From assembly GCF_024758505.1 (NCBI RefSeq), contig NZ_CP077970.1:9193501-9257500 (forward strand): DNA of 64,000 nucleotides, written 5' to 3'. Both the position numbers and the translations under genes were made by a program. Origin of the DNA: Bradyrhizobium arachidis. GTDB lineage: Bacteria; Pseudomonadota; Alphaproteobacteria; Rhizobiales; Xanthobacteraceae. The notes beneath the pieces were generated by a model that had not been told where the DNA came from, ran no database searches, and saw only the letters and a program-made list of their open reading frames with translations. This document shows positions 32,173-40,629 of this stretch, in pieces (the stretch's first letter is position 1; each line of letters opens with the position of its first letter).

Positions 32173-35100
32173 TTACTCCTTCCGACCCGCGAGCTGTTCC
32201 TTCAGCGCGGCGAGCTTTGCGAAGGGCGAGTTCGGATCGATCGGACGATCGCGCTCGCGTGGCGACGCGCTCGAGGCGTAGGGACGATGCGCGGGCCCCT
32301 GCTCGCGGTCGCGCCGGTCGCGGCCCTTGTCGCGGTCGCGGCCACGATTGTCGCGGCCCTTGTCGCGCTCGCCACCGCCACCGAACTTGCCCTTGTTGCG
32401 ATCGCGATCCTGGTTGCGATCCTTGCCCTCGAAGCGGCGGCTCTTGTCGTCGCGCTGCTCGCGACGCTCGCCGCCGCCTTCGCCCTGCTGACGGTCCTTG
32501 CGGAAATCCTTGCCAGAATCCCTGCGATGCCCGCCATGGCGGTGGCGCTCACCGCGCTTCTCGCCATCGGCGGCCTGCGCAGCTTCGCCTTCCGCAGGCG
32601 CGGCAGTAGCCTCAGTACCCGCCTGCGGACGCGGCTGATGGCGATTGCGCTGGTGGCGCTGCCGTTCGTGGCGCGGCTTGCGATCCTCGTGACGGCCGCC
32701 GGGACGCCAGACTTCGACGAGCTCAGGCTCGGCGGGCGCTGCTTCCGCGGTGGCCTCAACGGGCGCAGCCGCCTCCGGCGACGCGGCGGCTTCCGTGGCC
32801 GCGGTGACCGCGGGCGCATCTTCAGTGGAGGCTTCAGCGGGCGCGGCCTCCTCAGTCGGCGGCGCAATGCCGGGGGCATCCTCGGGCGTGACGGGGGCCT
32901 CTGGCGAGGCCTCGAGCGCGGGCTCCTCGTGAGGCTCCGCGTCCTGCTCCATGCCCGGCGCGTCCTCGACGGTCACAGGCTCGACTGCGGCCTCAACGGC
33001 GGAAACCGTCTCCTCCGAAACCGGCAATCCAGCCACGGCTTCGGCGGCGGCCTTGGTCGAGGTCTCAGTCGAGGTCTCCGCGCTGCCTTCGACCGGCGGC
33101 GTCTCGACAGAGACGGTCTCCGTCACCACAGGCTTCGGCGGCAGCGGCGCGCGCTTCTCCATGCGATAGCCGAGCGCGCGCAGCACCGAGGCAAAATCTT
33201 CGCCGGCGGAACCCGTGAGCGAGGTCATCGCCTGCGTCACCACAAAACCGCGGCCGTCGAACGCGCCTAGCGGCTTTTCGCCGGGCGAGGTCTCGCGCCA
33301 GGCGAGCGCCGGACGGATCAGGTCAGCAAGGCGCTCCAAAATGTCGACGCGCACCGCGCGCTCGCCGGCCTGCTTGTAGCCGAGCACGCGATAGGCATCG
33401 CGCGGCAGCGTCTTGTCGACCGGGAACGAGGTGCGGCCCGAGCTTGCAAGATGCTGCGCGCCGGACAGCGACGAGAGATCGACATTGTCCTGCTTCAGCG
33501 CCCAGAGCAGTGCTGCGAGCGCACGCGCGGCGGGCTTCAAGAGCTGCGGGAAATAGAGGTGATAGGCGCCGAAGCGCACGCCGTATTTGCGCAGCGTCGC
33601 GCGCGAGGCCTGATCCAGATCCTTCAGCTCGCTCGCGATCTTCTGCCGCTCCAAAACGCCGAGCGCCTCGACGAGCTGATAGGCGATGCCGCGCGCAATG
33701 CCGGTGACGTCTTCGGCCTTGCTGAGCTCGAACATCGGCCCGAGCAGCTTTTCGATATGCGTCTTGAGCCAGAGATCCAGCCGCGCCTGCACTTTCTCGC
33801 GCGGGGCGCCGGTGAGGCGCTCGTCGGAGATGATGCGGATGCGCGGATGCAGCGCCTCCTCTGCGGCAGTCAGCCGCGCCACGGCATCGCCGGTCCAGCG
33901 GATGGTGCCCTCGGAGGTGAGCACGAACTGCTCGTCGGGAGCTGCGCCCAGTTTTTCGGCACGCGTATTGATCTCGCCGGCGAGCACCGCCTGCGCGGCG
34001 GCCTGCAGCGCTTTCGCATCCGAGCCGGCTTCGGCGGCATCAGGCGCAAAGGTAAATCCATCAAGACGGCCGATGACGTGGCCTTCGACGATGACTTCGC
34101 CGGTCTTGCCGATTTCAGTATTCAAGCTCGTGTTCTCCCGCAGGCGGCGCATCAATACACTGGTACGACGATCAACGAAACGCTCTGTAAGCCGTTCATG
34201 GAGCGCATCCGATAATTTATTTTCCAGCTCCCGCGTAATCCCCTGCCAGTGTTCGGGGTCGGCGAGCCAGTCCGGCCGGTTGGCCACGAAGGTCCAGGTG
34301 CGGATCTGCGCGATCCGGCCCGACAGCGTGTCGATGTCGCCATCGGTGCGGTCGGCCTGGTCGACCTGGGCGGCGAACCAGGCATCGGGAATGCGGCCCT
34401 TTTGCATCAAAAAGCCGTACAGCGTGGTGACGAGCTCGGCATGGGCCGCTGGCGACAGCTTTCGGTAATCGGGGACCTGGCAGGCCTCCCAGAGACGTTC
34501 CACCGCAACCTTGCCATGCGCCATATCGCGCACCTCGCCGTCGCGGGCGGCGTGATCGAGCACGCGCATGTCCTCGGCGATCGGCGCGCGCGTCAGCGCC
34601 TCGTGCCCCGGCGCCAGATTCAGCGACACCTGGAGCGCGCCGAGCGAGGCGAAATCGAGCTTTGAATTGCGCCACTGCAGCACCTTCACGGTATCGAAGG
34701 TGTGGTTCTGGAGCGCGTTGACGAGCTCGGGCTCGAACGGCGCGCAGCGGCCCGTGGTGCCGAACGTTCCATTCCGCGTCGCGCGCCCTGCGCGTCCCGC
34801 GATCTGCGCGAACTCGGCCGGCGTGAGCCTACGGAACTGATAGCCGTCGAACTTGCGGTCGGAGGCGAAGGCAACATGGTCGACGTCGAGATTGAGGCCC
34901 ATGCCGACGGCATCGGTGGCGACGAGGTAATCGACGTCGCCGTTCTGGAACATCGCCACTTGCGCATTGCGTGTGCGCGGCGAGAGCGAGCCCAGCACCA
35001 CGGCCGCGCCGCCATGCTGGCGGCGGATCAATTCGGCAATGGCATAGACTTCATCGGCCGAGAACGCGACGATCGCAGTGCGCCGCGGCTGCCGCGTGAT

Positions 35101-35622
35101 TTTCCGGTCGCCGGCAAATTCAAGGCTCGACAGCCGCGGCCGCGTGATGATGGAGGCGCCCGGCAACAGCCGCTCGACGATCGGACGCATCGTGGCCGCG
35201 CCAAGCAGCAGCGTCTCGTCGCGGCCACGGCGATTGAGGATACGATCGGTGAAGACGTGCCCGCGCTCGAGGTCGGCTGCGATCTGCACCTCGTCCACCG
35301 CAAGGAATGACAAATCGAGATCGCGCGGCATGGCCTCCACGGTCGAGACCCAGTAGCGCGGGTTTTTCGGCTTGATCTTCTCTTCGCCGGTGACGAGCGC
35401 AACGGCCTCGCTGCCGACGCGATCGACGATCTTGTTGTAGACCTCGCGCGCGAGCAGGCGCAGCGGCAGGCCGATCATGCCCGACGAATGCGCCAGCATG
35501 CGCTCGATCGCGAGATGAGTCTTGCCGGTGTTGGTCGGCCCGAGCACCGCAGTGACGCCGGCGCCAGCCACTCGATCGGAAAGCGCGCGCTCGGAAGCGA
35601 AGGGAGAGGAAGAAAAGGGCAT
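32173..35622 (-). CDS. SUV3-like DExH helicase with long disordered tail
   Basis: 1149 residues. ATPase motif I GPTNTGKT is at about 28-35 and DEVQ at about 110-113; further motifs are LLLGAATMRP, TDAVGMGLNLDVDHVAFASD and FAQIAGRAGRATRNGTFGTT, matching the SUV3/mitochondrial-degradosome helicase group. A mixed helical region follows to about 830, then roughly 320 residues without fold: first Glu/Ala/Pro/Thr repeats, then Arg/Asp/Gly-rich stretches (RDNRGRDRDKGRDRRDRE) and a conserved-looking end (NSPFAKLAALKEQLAGRKE). Probably an RNA helicase; the tail would suit RNA binding. First gene of the S4-fdxA-carD block; downstream genes follow within 6-140 bases. Confidence 0.88.
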   Translation of the reverse strand: MPFSSSPFASERALSDRVAGAGVTAVLGPTNTGKTHLAIERMLAHSSGMIGLPLRLLAREVYNKIVDRVGSEAVALVTGEEKIKPKNPRYWVSTVEAMPRDLDLSFLAVDEVQIAADLERGHVFTDRILNRRGRDETLLLGAATMRPIVERLLPGASIITRPRLSSLEFAGDRKITRQPRRTAIVAFSADEVYAIAELIRRQHGGAAVVLGSLSPRTRNAQVAMFQNGDVDYLVATDAVGMGLNLDVDHVAFASDRKFDGYQFRRLTPAEFAQIAGRAGRATRNGTFGTTGRCAPFEPELVNALQNHTFDTVKVLQWRNSKLDFASLGALQVSLNLAPGHEALTRAPIAEDMRVLDHAARDGEVRDMAHGKVAVERLWEACQVPDYRKLSPAAHAELVTTLYGFLMQKGRIPDAWFAAQVDQADRTDGDIDTLSGRIAQIRTWTFVANRPDWLADPEHWQGITRELENKLSDALHERLTERFVDRRTSVLMRRLRENTSLNTEIGKTGEVIVEGHVIGRLDGFTFAPDAAEAGSDAKALQAAAQAVLAGEINTRAEKLGAAPDEQFVLTSEGTIRWTGDAVARLTAAEEALHPRIRIISDERLTGAPREKVQARLDLWLKTHIEKLLGPMFELSKAEDVTGIARGIAYQLVEALGVLERQKIASELKDLDQASRATLRKYGVRFGAYHLYFPQLLKPAARALAALLWALKQDNVDLSSLSGAQHLASSGRTSFPVDKTLPRDAYRVLGYKQAGERAVRVDILERLADLIRPALAWRETSPGEKPLGAFDGRGFVVTQAMTSLTGSAGEDFASVLRALGYRMEKRAPLPPKPVVTETVSVETPPVEGSAETSTETSTKAAAEAVAGLPVSEETVSAVEAAVEPVTVEDAPGMEQDAEPHEEPALEASPEAPVTPEDAPGIAPPTEEAAPAEASTEDAPAVTAATEAAASPEAAAPVEATAEAAPAEPELVEVWRPGGRHEDRKPRHERQRHQRNRHQPRPQAGTEATAAPAEGEAAQAADGEKRGERHRHGGHRRDSGKDFRKDRQQGEGGGERREQRDDKSRRFEGKDRNQDRDRNKGKFGGGGERDKGRDNRGRDRDKGRDRRDREQGPAHRPYASSASPRERDRPIDPNSPFAKLAALKEQLAGRKE

Positions 35623-35686
35623 TTGACTGGGTAGCTAATTCTTCTTGGGGCGGTTTGTCAGTGCTGTTTTTTGCGGGTGGCGACCC

Positions 35687-35818
35687 GTCATCCTGAGGTG
35701 CGAGCCTTGCGGCGCTACTGCGCCGCTGGGCGAGCCTCGAAGGATGCACGGCCGAGCGGCCAAAGCGGGGCCCGTCGCCCTTCGAGGCCTCCGCTACGCT
35801 CCGGCACCTCAGGGTGAC
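35687..35818. repeat. Dispersed palindromic repeat, 'GTCATCCTGAGGTGCGAG' class
   Basis: Outer arms GTCATCCTGAGGTGCGAG and GGCACCTCAGGGTGAC; inner arms GAGCCTCGAAGG and CCTTCGAGGCCTC. Copy of the element at 9577-9717. Confidence 0.8.
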
Positions 35819-36196
35819 GGGGATGACCACCCCAACTCCCGCGCAACTGTCTCAATTTGCGACGCTTTCTTCGCTGACCTTAAACTTCGGAACGACTCTA
35901 GAACGAATCGCGGCCGAATCGCTGACTCCCCTCCGCTTCCTGTTACGTTCACGCAACATGTCGCGGGACTCGTATTTGGTGCGCACTAGATGGAGTTTTG
36001 CCCCAACGCACAAGCGGTGATTTCAGGGCGAAAACCTTAAAGTTGGGGAGGGCGCGGAGTCGAATCAGAATCGGGGCGGAGTCAAATGGATTCCATCTTC
36101 GAAGGGGCACTTGGTTCGATGCATCGAAACAACCCCATGCACAGTAGAAGGGGTGTTGAATCGATTGGGGTTTTTGTAACCGGGCGAACCTGATCC

Positions 36197-36333
36197 GTCA
36201 TCCTGAGGCGCGAGCCATGCGGCGCAGCGCGCGGCATGGGGAGCCTCGAAGGATGAAACGGCCCGGACATGCCGGCGCGAGCGGGGCCGTCGCCCTTCGA
36301 GGCTCGCCGAAGAGGCGAGCACCTCAGGGTGAC
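36197..36333. repeat. Dispersed palindromic repeat, 'GTCATCCTGAGGTGCGAG' class
   Basis: Third copy in the window: GTCATCCTGAGGCGCGAGCC at left, GGCGAGCACCTCAGGGTGAC at right, with GAGCCTCGAAGG / CCTTCGAGGCTC inside. Lies just after the 3' end of the DUF3108 gene (minus strand) and may end its transcript. Confidence 0.8.
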
Positions 36334-36357
36334 GGTGATGGAGTGGGACTGCGACAG

Positions 36358-37233
36358 CTACTGCGTCTTCGCCACCCGTGGCGGCTGCGGTGCCGTGATG
36401 AAGCTTGTCGCTTCCAGCATGGCCGGGCCGAGGGGGGTCGGGATCTTCACCCAGAACGGCACCAACACCCGCGTGCCCGCGACCGGCGCAAAGGCGATCT
36501 CGATGTTGCGCTGGGTGGCGAGGTATTTGATCACGGGGCGATCGGGGATGTAGCCGGCGATCGGCGAGAAATAGAGCGCGCAGACCACGACCGGGCCGTG
36601 ATAGCCCTTTTCGGCCTTCACGGCTTCCATGCGCTTGAAATCGAGCTTGAGGTCGTAGCGCATGCGGCCGTCGAACACGGCAGCGCCGGTGCGGCAGGCC
36701 TCCGGGCTAAGCACCTCGCCGGTGCCGGGCACGCGCAGCAGCGAGGCCGTCATCGGATCCCAGACGCCGCGGCGATGGGCGTCCGTCACCGGAATGCGGT
36801 CGGCATCGACCGGCGGCTCCGGCACGATGCCAAACTCCTTCACATTGCCCTTGTCCAGGGTGATGTGGATCTCTTCGGTCTTCTTCGAGGTGGTGGTGGA
36901 GGCCTGGTAGCCGGTCGCGACCAGCGCGCCGTTGACGACGCGCCCCTGCGAAGCGCCGCTGCCGGACCCGCCGGCAAAGGATTTTAGCAGCCCGGTCGTC
37001 CCGCCGGAGGCCGCGGCCGAAAACACGTCGTCGCTGATATCGATATTCCAGGCGCCGCGGCCGACCGGGATGCCCGACAGCGTCGCCTCATACTGCGCCT
37101 CGAGCTTGCCCTGGGCCGACGCCGGCGCAATCCCGCAAGCGAGCCCAAAGCCAGCTCCAAGCCCGCACAGGGCCAAAAGGGCCAGCCGGCGCAAAGAGCG
37201 CCGCCGGGGCAATTGGGGTTGAGGCAGGGTCAC
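36358..37233 (-). CDS. DUF3108 domain-containing exported protein
   Basis: 291 residues from a GTG at 37233 (TLPQPQLPRRRSLRRLALLA), a signal peptide with a basic n-region and the core LALLALCGLGAGFGLACG ending ASAQG. The mature part (LEAQYEATLSGIPVGRGAWN; EEIHITLDKGNVKEFGIVPE; VFDGRMRYDLKLDFKRME; YFSPIAGYIPDRPVIKYL) follows the DUF3108 pattern, a probable beta-barrel-like periplasmic protein of unknown role. The frame is open 174 codons further upstream, but that part is translated repeat DNA and was left out. Confidence 0.83.
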   Translation of the reverse strand: MTLPQPQLPRRRSLRRLALLALCGLGAGFGLACGIAPASAQGKLEAQYEATLSGIPVGRGAWNIDISDDVFSAAASGGTTGLLKSFAGGSGSGASQGRVVNGALVATGYQASTTTSKKTEEIHITLDKGNVKEFGIVPEPPVDADRIPVTDAHRRGVWDPMTASLLRVPGTGEVLSPEACRTGAAVFDGRMRYDLKLDFKRMEAVKAEKGYHGPVVVCALYFSPIAGYIPDRPVIKYLATQRNIEIAFAPVAGTRVLVPFWVKIPTPLGPAMLEATSFITAPQPPRVAKTQ

Positions 37234-37431
37234 GTTCAGTCGCAATCCAAAGGTAGCGCTAGCTGATTGGTACTTAAGCCAAAAATTGCGGCAAACAATG
37301 TGCCGGAACGCTATTGCACAAGGCAAAAGGGAACCGGCGATGTCTTCCCTCCGGAATACGCCGTTTATGTGATGGAAGGGGCCCTGCCGGCCCCCTCCGC
37401 CGTCATCACCCGGCCTGCCCTCTTCTCCGCT

Positions 37432-37534
37432 GTCATGCCCCGGCTTGACCGGGGCATCCAGTACGCCGCGGCCCCTCCATTGAAGCCGAGACGCCTCTGG
37501 GATACTGGATCGCCCGGTCAAGCCGGGCGATGAC
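37432..37534. repeat. Dispersed palindromic repeat, 'CATGCCCCGGCTTGACCGG' class
   Basis: Nested hairpins: CCCCGGCTTGACCGGGGCA at left, GCCCGGTCAAGCCGGGCGA at right, joined by CATCCAGTA / ACTGGATC arms and ending GATGAC. Relative of the copy at 2994-3105. Confidence 0.78.
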
Positions 37535-37645
37535 ACCGAGGGTGGGGCGATGGCACACCGCCAACCCCCCCGAATTTGCGGCACAAGATTCCGGGTTCGG
37601 GCTGTCGCCCGCCCCGGAACTACGGGCCGAAACCGGCCCTTCGCC

Positions 37646-37674
37646 TTGACTACCCGCCCCTTCCCCCCTATACG
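37646..37674 (+). promoter_or_regulatory. Sigma-70-type promoter of rpmB
   Basis: TTGACT (37646-37651), 17-base spacer, TATACG (37669-37674). Transcription would begin near 37681, giving a leader of about 85 bases before the rpmB ATG. The match to consensus and spacing is the best seen in the window. Confidence 0.65.
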
Positions 37675-37766
37675 TCCGCCGCTCCCACAAGGACACAGAT
37701 TTAGCACCCCCGTGGCGCCCCGATGGCCGCCGCAATGAGTTTGGGGGAAGGACAAGGATTTTCGAG

Positions 37767-38075
37767 ATGTCTCGCCGCTGCGAACTGACGGCCAAGGGCC
37801 CCCAGGTCGGCCACAAGGTCAGCCACTCCAACATCAAGACCAAGCGCCGCTTCCTGCCGAACCTCGTCAACGTGACGTTCATCAGCGAAGCGCTGGGCCG
37901 CAACGTGCGCCTGCGCGTCTCCACCAACGCGGTGAAGAGCGTCGATCACAATGGCGGCCTCGACGCCTTCCTGCTCAAGGCCAAGGCCGACGCGCTGTCG
38001 CCGCGCGTGCTGGAATTGAAGCGCGCGATCCAGAAGAAGGTCGGCGAGACCGCGCCGGCTGCGAAGGCGAGCTAA
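37767..38075 (+). CDS. rpmB: 50S ribosomal protein L28
   Basis: 102 residues beginning [20 protein letters not shown], then [20 protein letters not shown] and the C-terminal [19 protein letters not shown], the alphaproteobacterial form of L28 (longer than the 78-residue E. coli protein). Structural protein of the large ribosomal subunit. Single-gene transcript: own promoter at 37646 and terminator at 38148. Confidence 0.96.
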   Translation: MSRRCELTAKGPQVGHKVSHSNIKTKRRFLPNLVNVTFISEALGRNVRLRVSTNAVKSVDHNGGLDAFLLKAKADALSPRVLELKRAIQKKVGETAPAAKAS

Positions 38076-38147
38076 GCGAATTTCCGAGCTGGGGCTAGGG
38101 GCCAGTAAGCGTCTAGTCGCGTAAGCTTAGAGTATTGAGTCTGAGTA

Positions 38148-38177
38148 ACGGCCGGGTCGAAAGACCTGGCCGTTTTT
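38148..38177 (+). terminator. Rho-independent terminator after rpmB
   Basis: Stem ACGGCCGGGTC / GACCTGGCCGT (one G-T pair) closed by a GAAA loop and followed by TTTTT. It is 73 bases after the rpmB stop and overlaps the open 5' part of the next frame, an argument that the next gene starts further down. Confidence 0.88.
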
Positions 38178-38269
38178 GTTTGTGCGGCGCGGCGCAACGC
38201 GACGTGTGCTTCAAAGGTCTCAAGGCCCTCTACTGGACGTTGCAGATACTTATTCGCCATCTTGAGCGG

Positions 38270-39253
38270 ATGCTGGTTGATATCAACCAAGCGACCCTTA
38301 CGTACGAACAACTAGGTGGAATTCACTTCAAGTATTGCCCAGCGTGCTTCCCTCCTACGGCCGAGGACGCTGACCATTCGATTGAGTGCCACCTTTGCAA
38401 GACACCTCTTCAAGGCACCGATCGAGCGACTCGAAGCTTGGCCGTGAAGATCGACCTTCAAATGCAACTTCGAGAATCTATACAATTGCAGGAGCAACGA
38501 GAAGAAGCACTTGCTTCAAACGAAAAGCAGCTTCGCTCGCTTCGTCGAGAATACTCCACAAAGGCAACCACGTATGATGCCTTATCTAAGGCCCCTATAA
38601 GCTCTCGCGACAATGCCATCGCGAACATCAACCGTCGCATCGGCTTCATTGATTCCAAGATTGAAACCATTGGTCAGCGACTGGAGCTTGTCTCACGCGT
38701 GACAGAGATGTCCAATGAGAAGCAACGCTTGAACGAACGTATCACAAAACTCAAAGACGAAATAAGAGCGATTCTCGCCAGTCAGGACAAGCGCAGGAGA
38801 ACTGCCTATACGCTAATTGCAACAAGCGTTGTCAACCTTCTGCACAGCGATACCGGAGATCAGGATGCCTTTGTTGATGCGACCAGCTTCAATTTTTCCT
38901 TCGGCAACGACGCGATGTCGGTGGATGGAAAGTCAAATTTTGCGGCTAGTAGCCTGGTCATCCTGAAGAACAGCTTTCATCTCGGATTACTCATTGCATC
39001 GCTTCGAGATAACAAATTTCTACTTCCAAGATTCATGATGTTTGACAACATTGAGGATAAAGGGATGGTTCCGCAAAGAAGCTGGAACTTTCAGCGAATG
39101 ATTTGTGCCGCGAGTAATTCTTCGGCGATTGACCATCAAATCATACTGACCACATCGATGCTCGATCCGCAGTTGGAGAATTCACCTTTCCTCGTCGGAC
39201 CAGCCTACTCGCAGCAAAACCGAACTCTTCAGATACAATCGCCGTCTAACTAA
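38270..39253 (+). CDS. C-terminal part of an SMC/ABC-like ATPase with zinc-ribbon and coiled coil, probably truncated
   Basis: 327 residues from the ATG at 38270; the frame is open back to 38135 but crosses the rpmB terminator. Order: a segment with two Cys pairs (KYCPACFPP and ECHLCKTPL), a long coiled coil (IQLQEQREEALASNEKQLRS, then MSNEKQRLNERITKLKDEIR), and an ATPase C-terminal lobe with signature-like ASSLVILKNSFHLGLLIASL and Walker-B-like LLPRFMMFDNIEDKG. The Walker A half found at the N-terminus of such ATPases is missing, so this is likely a remnant. The DNA is clearly AT-richer, with different codon use from its neighbours, pointing to transfer. Function unknown; related architectures occur in repair and defence ATPases. 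Confidence 0.65.
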   Translation: MLVDINQATLTYEQLGGIHFKYCPACFPPTAEDADHSIECHLCKTPLQGTDRATRSLAVKIDLQMQLRESIQLQEQREEALASNEKQLRSLRREYSTKATTYDALSKAPISSRDNAIANINRRIGFIDSKIETIGQRLELVSRVTEMSNEKQRLNERITKLKDEIRAILASQDKRRRTAYTLIATSVVNLLHSDTGDQDAFVDATSFNFSFGNDAMSVDGKSNFAASSLVILKNSFHLGLLIASLRDNKFLLPRFMMFDNIEDKGMVPQRSWNFQRMICAASNSSAIDHQIILTTSMLDPQLENSPFLVGPAYSQQNRTLQIQSPSN

Positions 39254-39377
39254 CATGAGCGGCCGCGCCAAATTCGGCCTACAAGTAGGGGGAGCGTCTC
39301 TAAGTCCGGCGACCTTGGCGTCCGCCGCCGTGACAGCCCCGACGACGACACGCCCCCGCACCCCGCGCGGTCTGCCC

Positions 39378-39656
39378 CTACCCCCGGAAATCATCGCTCC
39401 GCAGCACGATGCCCGGCGGGGTGCCTTCGAAATCGTTCGCGCGGTATTTGCTGGCGGCTCTGGCCTCGATGCGGTCGCGCAGGCGGATGAACTGGGCTTC
39501 GCGCTGCTCGGGGCGGACCTGCGGGCCGCGCTCCAGTTCGTCCATCGCCGACATCTCGACCGCGCAGGGAATCTCCCTTTCGTCGTCCTGCATCGAGAAC
39601 AGGACGATCATCCGGTCGTATTCGAGGCCGATGTAGCGGCTGCTCGTGAGCGCCAT
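39378..39656 (-). CDS. DUF1488 family protein (92 aa)
   Basis: Starts at MALTSSRYIGLEYDRMIVLF behind AAGGAG; continues DDEREIPCAVEMSAMDELE and ends RANDFEGTPPGIVLRSDDFR. The F/L-x-F / C-A-V-E pattern fits the small DUF1488 family, function unknown. Last of three small minus-strand genes. Confidence 0.7.
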   Translation of the reverse strand: MALTSSRYIGLEYDRMIVLFSMQDDEREIPCAVEMSAMDELERGPQVRPEQREAQFIRLRDRIEARAASKYRANDFEGTPPGIVLRSDDFRG

Positions 39657-39705
39657 GGCCTGCTCCTTTGCGCGATGCTTCACGACCCCCCGCGGCCCGG
39701 CCGCC

Positions 39706-40002
39706 TCAGCCCTCCCCCGCCAGGCGGGCGAAATCGTCGAGCACGGCCGACACCAGCGCGCGGTGGCGGGTGTCCTCGACGGGCAGGCTCGCGGCATAGA
39801 GGTTGAGCACGTAGCGCGCTTTGGTCGCCGCCTCCGCCCACGATTCGGCGGGCACCGTGAGAAGGTGGGCTTCGAGATCGGCCTCGCGCTCGCGCAATTC
39901 GCGCACGTTGTTTTCGACCTCCGCCAGCACGCGGCGCAGATCGGTGGCCTTCTGCGCGGCAAGGCCACGATGGCTGTCGAGATCGATCGGGCCATCGTTC
40001 AT
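39706..40002 (-). CDS. Small coiled-coil hypothetical protein (98 aa)
   Basis: MNDGPIDLDSHRGLAAQKAT, then a helix-forming stretch (DLRRVLAEVENNVRELRERE) with heptad-like spacing and ETRHRALVSAVLDDFARL-like end. Not recognised. Its ATG overlaps the upstream stop by four bases, so it is translationally coupled to the 87-residue gene. Confidence 0.65.
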   Translation of the reverse strand: MNDGPIDLDSHRGLAAQKATDLRRVLAEVENNVRELREREADLEAHLLTVPAESWAEAATKARYVLNLYAASLPVEDTRHRALVSAVLDDFARLAGEG

Positions 40003-40262
40003 CGCGCGGCGCTCGCATCGGAAGCCTGCGCATCCGCCAGGTCGACCGAGCCGATCGACACCATTTCCATCGTGCCGCGCGGGCCCTCTGATGGCACCAT
40101 GATCATGGTGGCGACGCGGCGCCAGGCGGCGAAGGACAATCCGTCGATCATCTCCTCGTCGGTGACGACCTCGTAGGCGCCGGCGGGCAGCTCGCGCGCG
40201 ATGCCCCTGATGTGGAACGGATGCCTGAAGGTGACGGATTCCCGGCGCGATCGGATGGTCAT
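39999..40262 (-). CDS. Small hypothetical protein (87 aa)
   Basis: MTIRSRRESVTFRHPFHIRG, then IARELPAGAYEVVTDEEMID and FAAWRRVATMIMVPSEG: a short beta-rich pattern with no recognised domain. First gene of the coupled small trio (40262 to 39378). A further short frame ends in an ATGA overlap with its start (see rejected items). Confidence 0.65.
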   Translation of the reverse strand: MTIRSRRESVTFRHPFHIRGIARELPAGAYEVVTDEEMIDGLSFAAWRRVATMIMVPSEGPRGTMEMVSIGSVDLADAQASDASAAR

Positions 40263-40433
40263 TGAGCCTTGCCTTTCGCGAATAGAGAATCGCGGCCAAT
40301 GCCGATCCCGTGACCATGCGCCCGTTCGGCCGCAATAGCCATCGCATTCTCGGTTTCCGCGACGCGCGCCACGCGGCGCGACGCCGCGGAGACGCGCGCG
40401 TGGCGAGATTGTATTGCCGCGCTGAACGCTTCC

Positions 40434-40456
40434 CACCTCTCCCATAGGGAGAGGTG
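40434..40456. repeat. Short perfect hairpin, CACCTCTCCC class
   Basis: Ten-base arms CACCTCTCCC / GGGAGAGGTG around ATA. Looks like one more small class of the dispersed intergenic repeats; no T run follows. Confidence 0.55.
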
Positions 40457-40613
40457 AAACCGCGTTCGTGGCGCGGCACGCCAAGGCCGCTTCCCGCCCC
40501 TGCGGACGCGTGGGTCGCGCTCGTCGGCATGCCGGTGATCCCGGGTGGAGCGGAACAACCGGACTGCAGCCGAAAACGCGACTGAGCCAAAACGTTAGCG
40601 CCGCGCTCGCGCG

Positions 40614-40629
40614 TTAACCGTCCGTTAAC
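40614..40629. promoter_or_regulatory. CtrA-type binding site upstream of the ftsZ-like operon
   Basis: TTAACCGTCCGTTAAC: TTAA, seven bases, TTAAC, the full CtrA consensus of alphaproteobacteria. About 80 bases before the HTH/coiled-coil gene at 40710, in promoter distance. CtrA is the master cell-cycle regulator of the class; binding is inferred. Confidence 0.65.

Larger units (their letters stand above)
35623..36357. other. 735-bp intergenic region between helicase and DUF3108 genes
   Basis: Holds two copies of the GTCATCCTGAGG repeat (35687-35818, 36197-36333) around about 380 bases without a gene. In that middle part are a perfect palindrome TTCGATGCATCGAA (36115-36128) and AACCCCA (36130) facing TGGGGTT (36166), which can close a stem-loop followed by a T run on the plus strand. 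It is AT-richer than the flanks. Presumed helicase promoter on the minus strand; no clear -35/-10 was found. Confidence 0.5.
37234..37766. other. 533-bp intergenic region, DUF3108 to rpmB
   Basis: Contains the dispersed repeat at 37432-37534 and the rpmB promoter at 37646-37674. The rest shows no gene; open frames here are translated repeats. Confidence 0.55.

Noticed and set aside
37234..37755. N-terminal extension of the DUF3108 gene
   Set aside because: The extra 174 codons translate a dispersed palindromic repeat and lie before a complete signal peptide.
40259..40342. Short minus-strand frame (27 codons, MAIAAERAHG...) ending in ATGA overlap with the 87-residue gene
   Set aside because: The overlap is suggestive, but the frame is very short, its upstream extension is translated hairpin repeat, and no ribosome binding site is clear. 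Kept open as a possible leader peptide.
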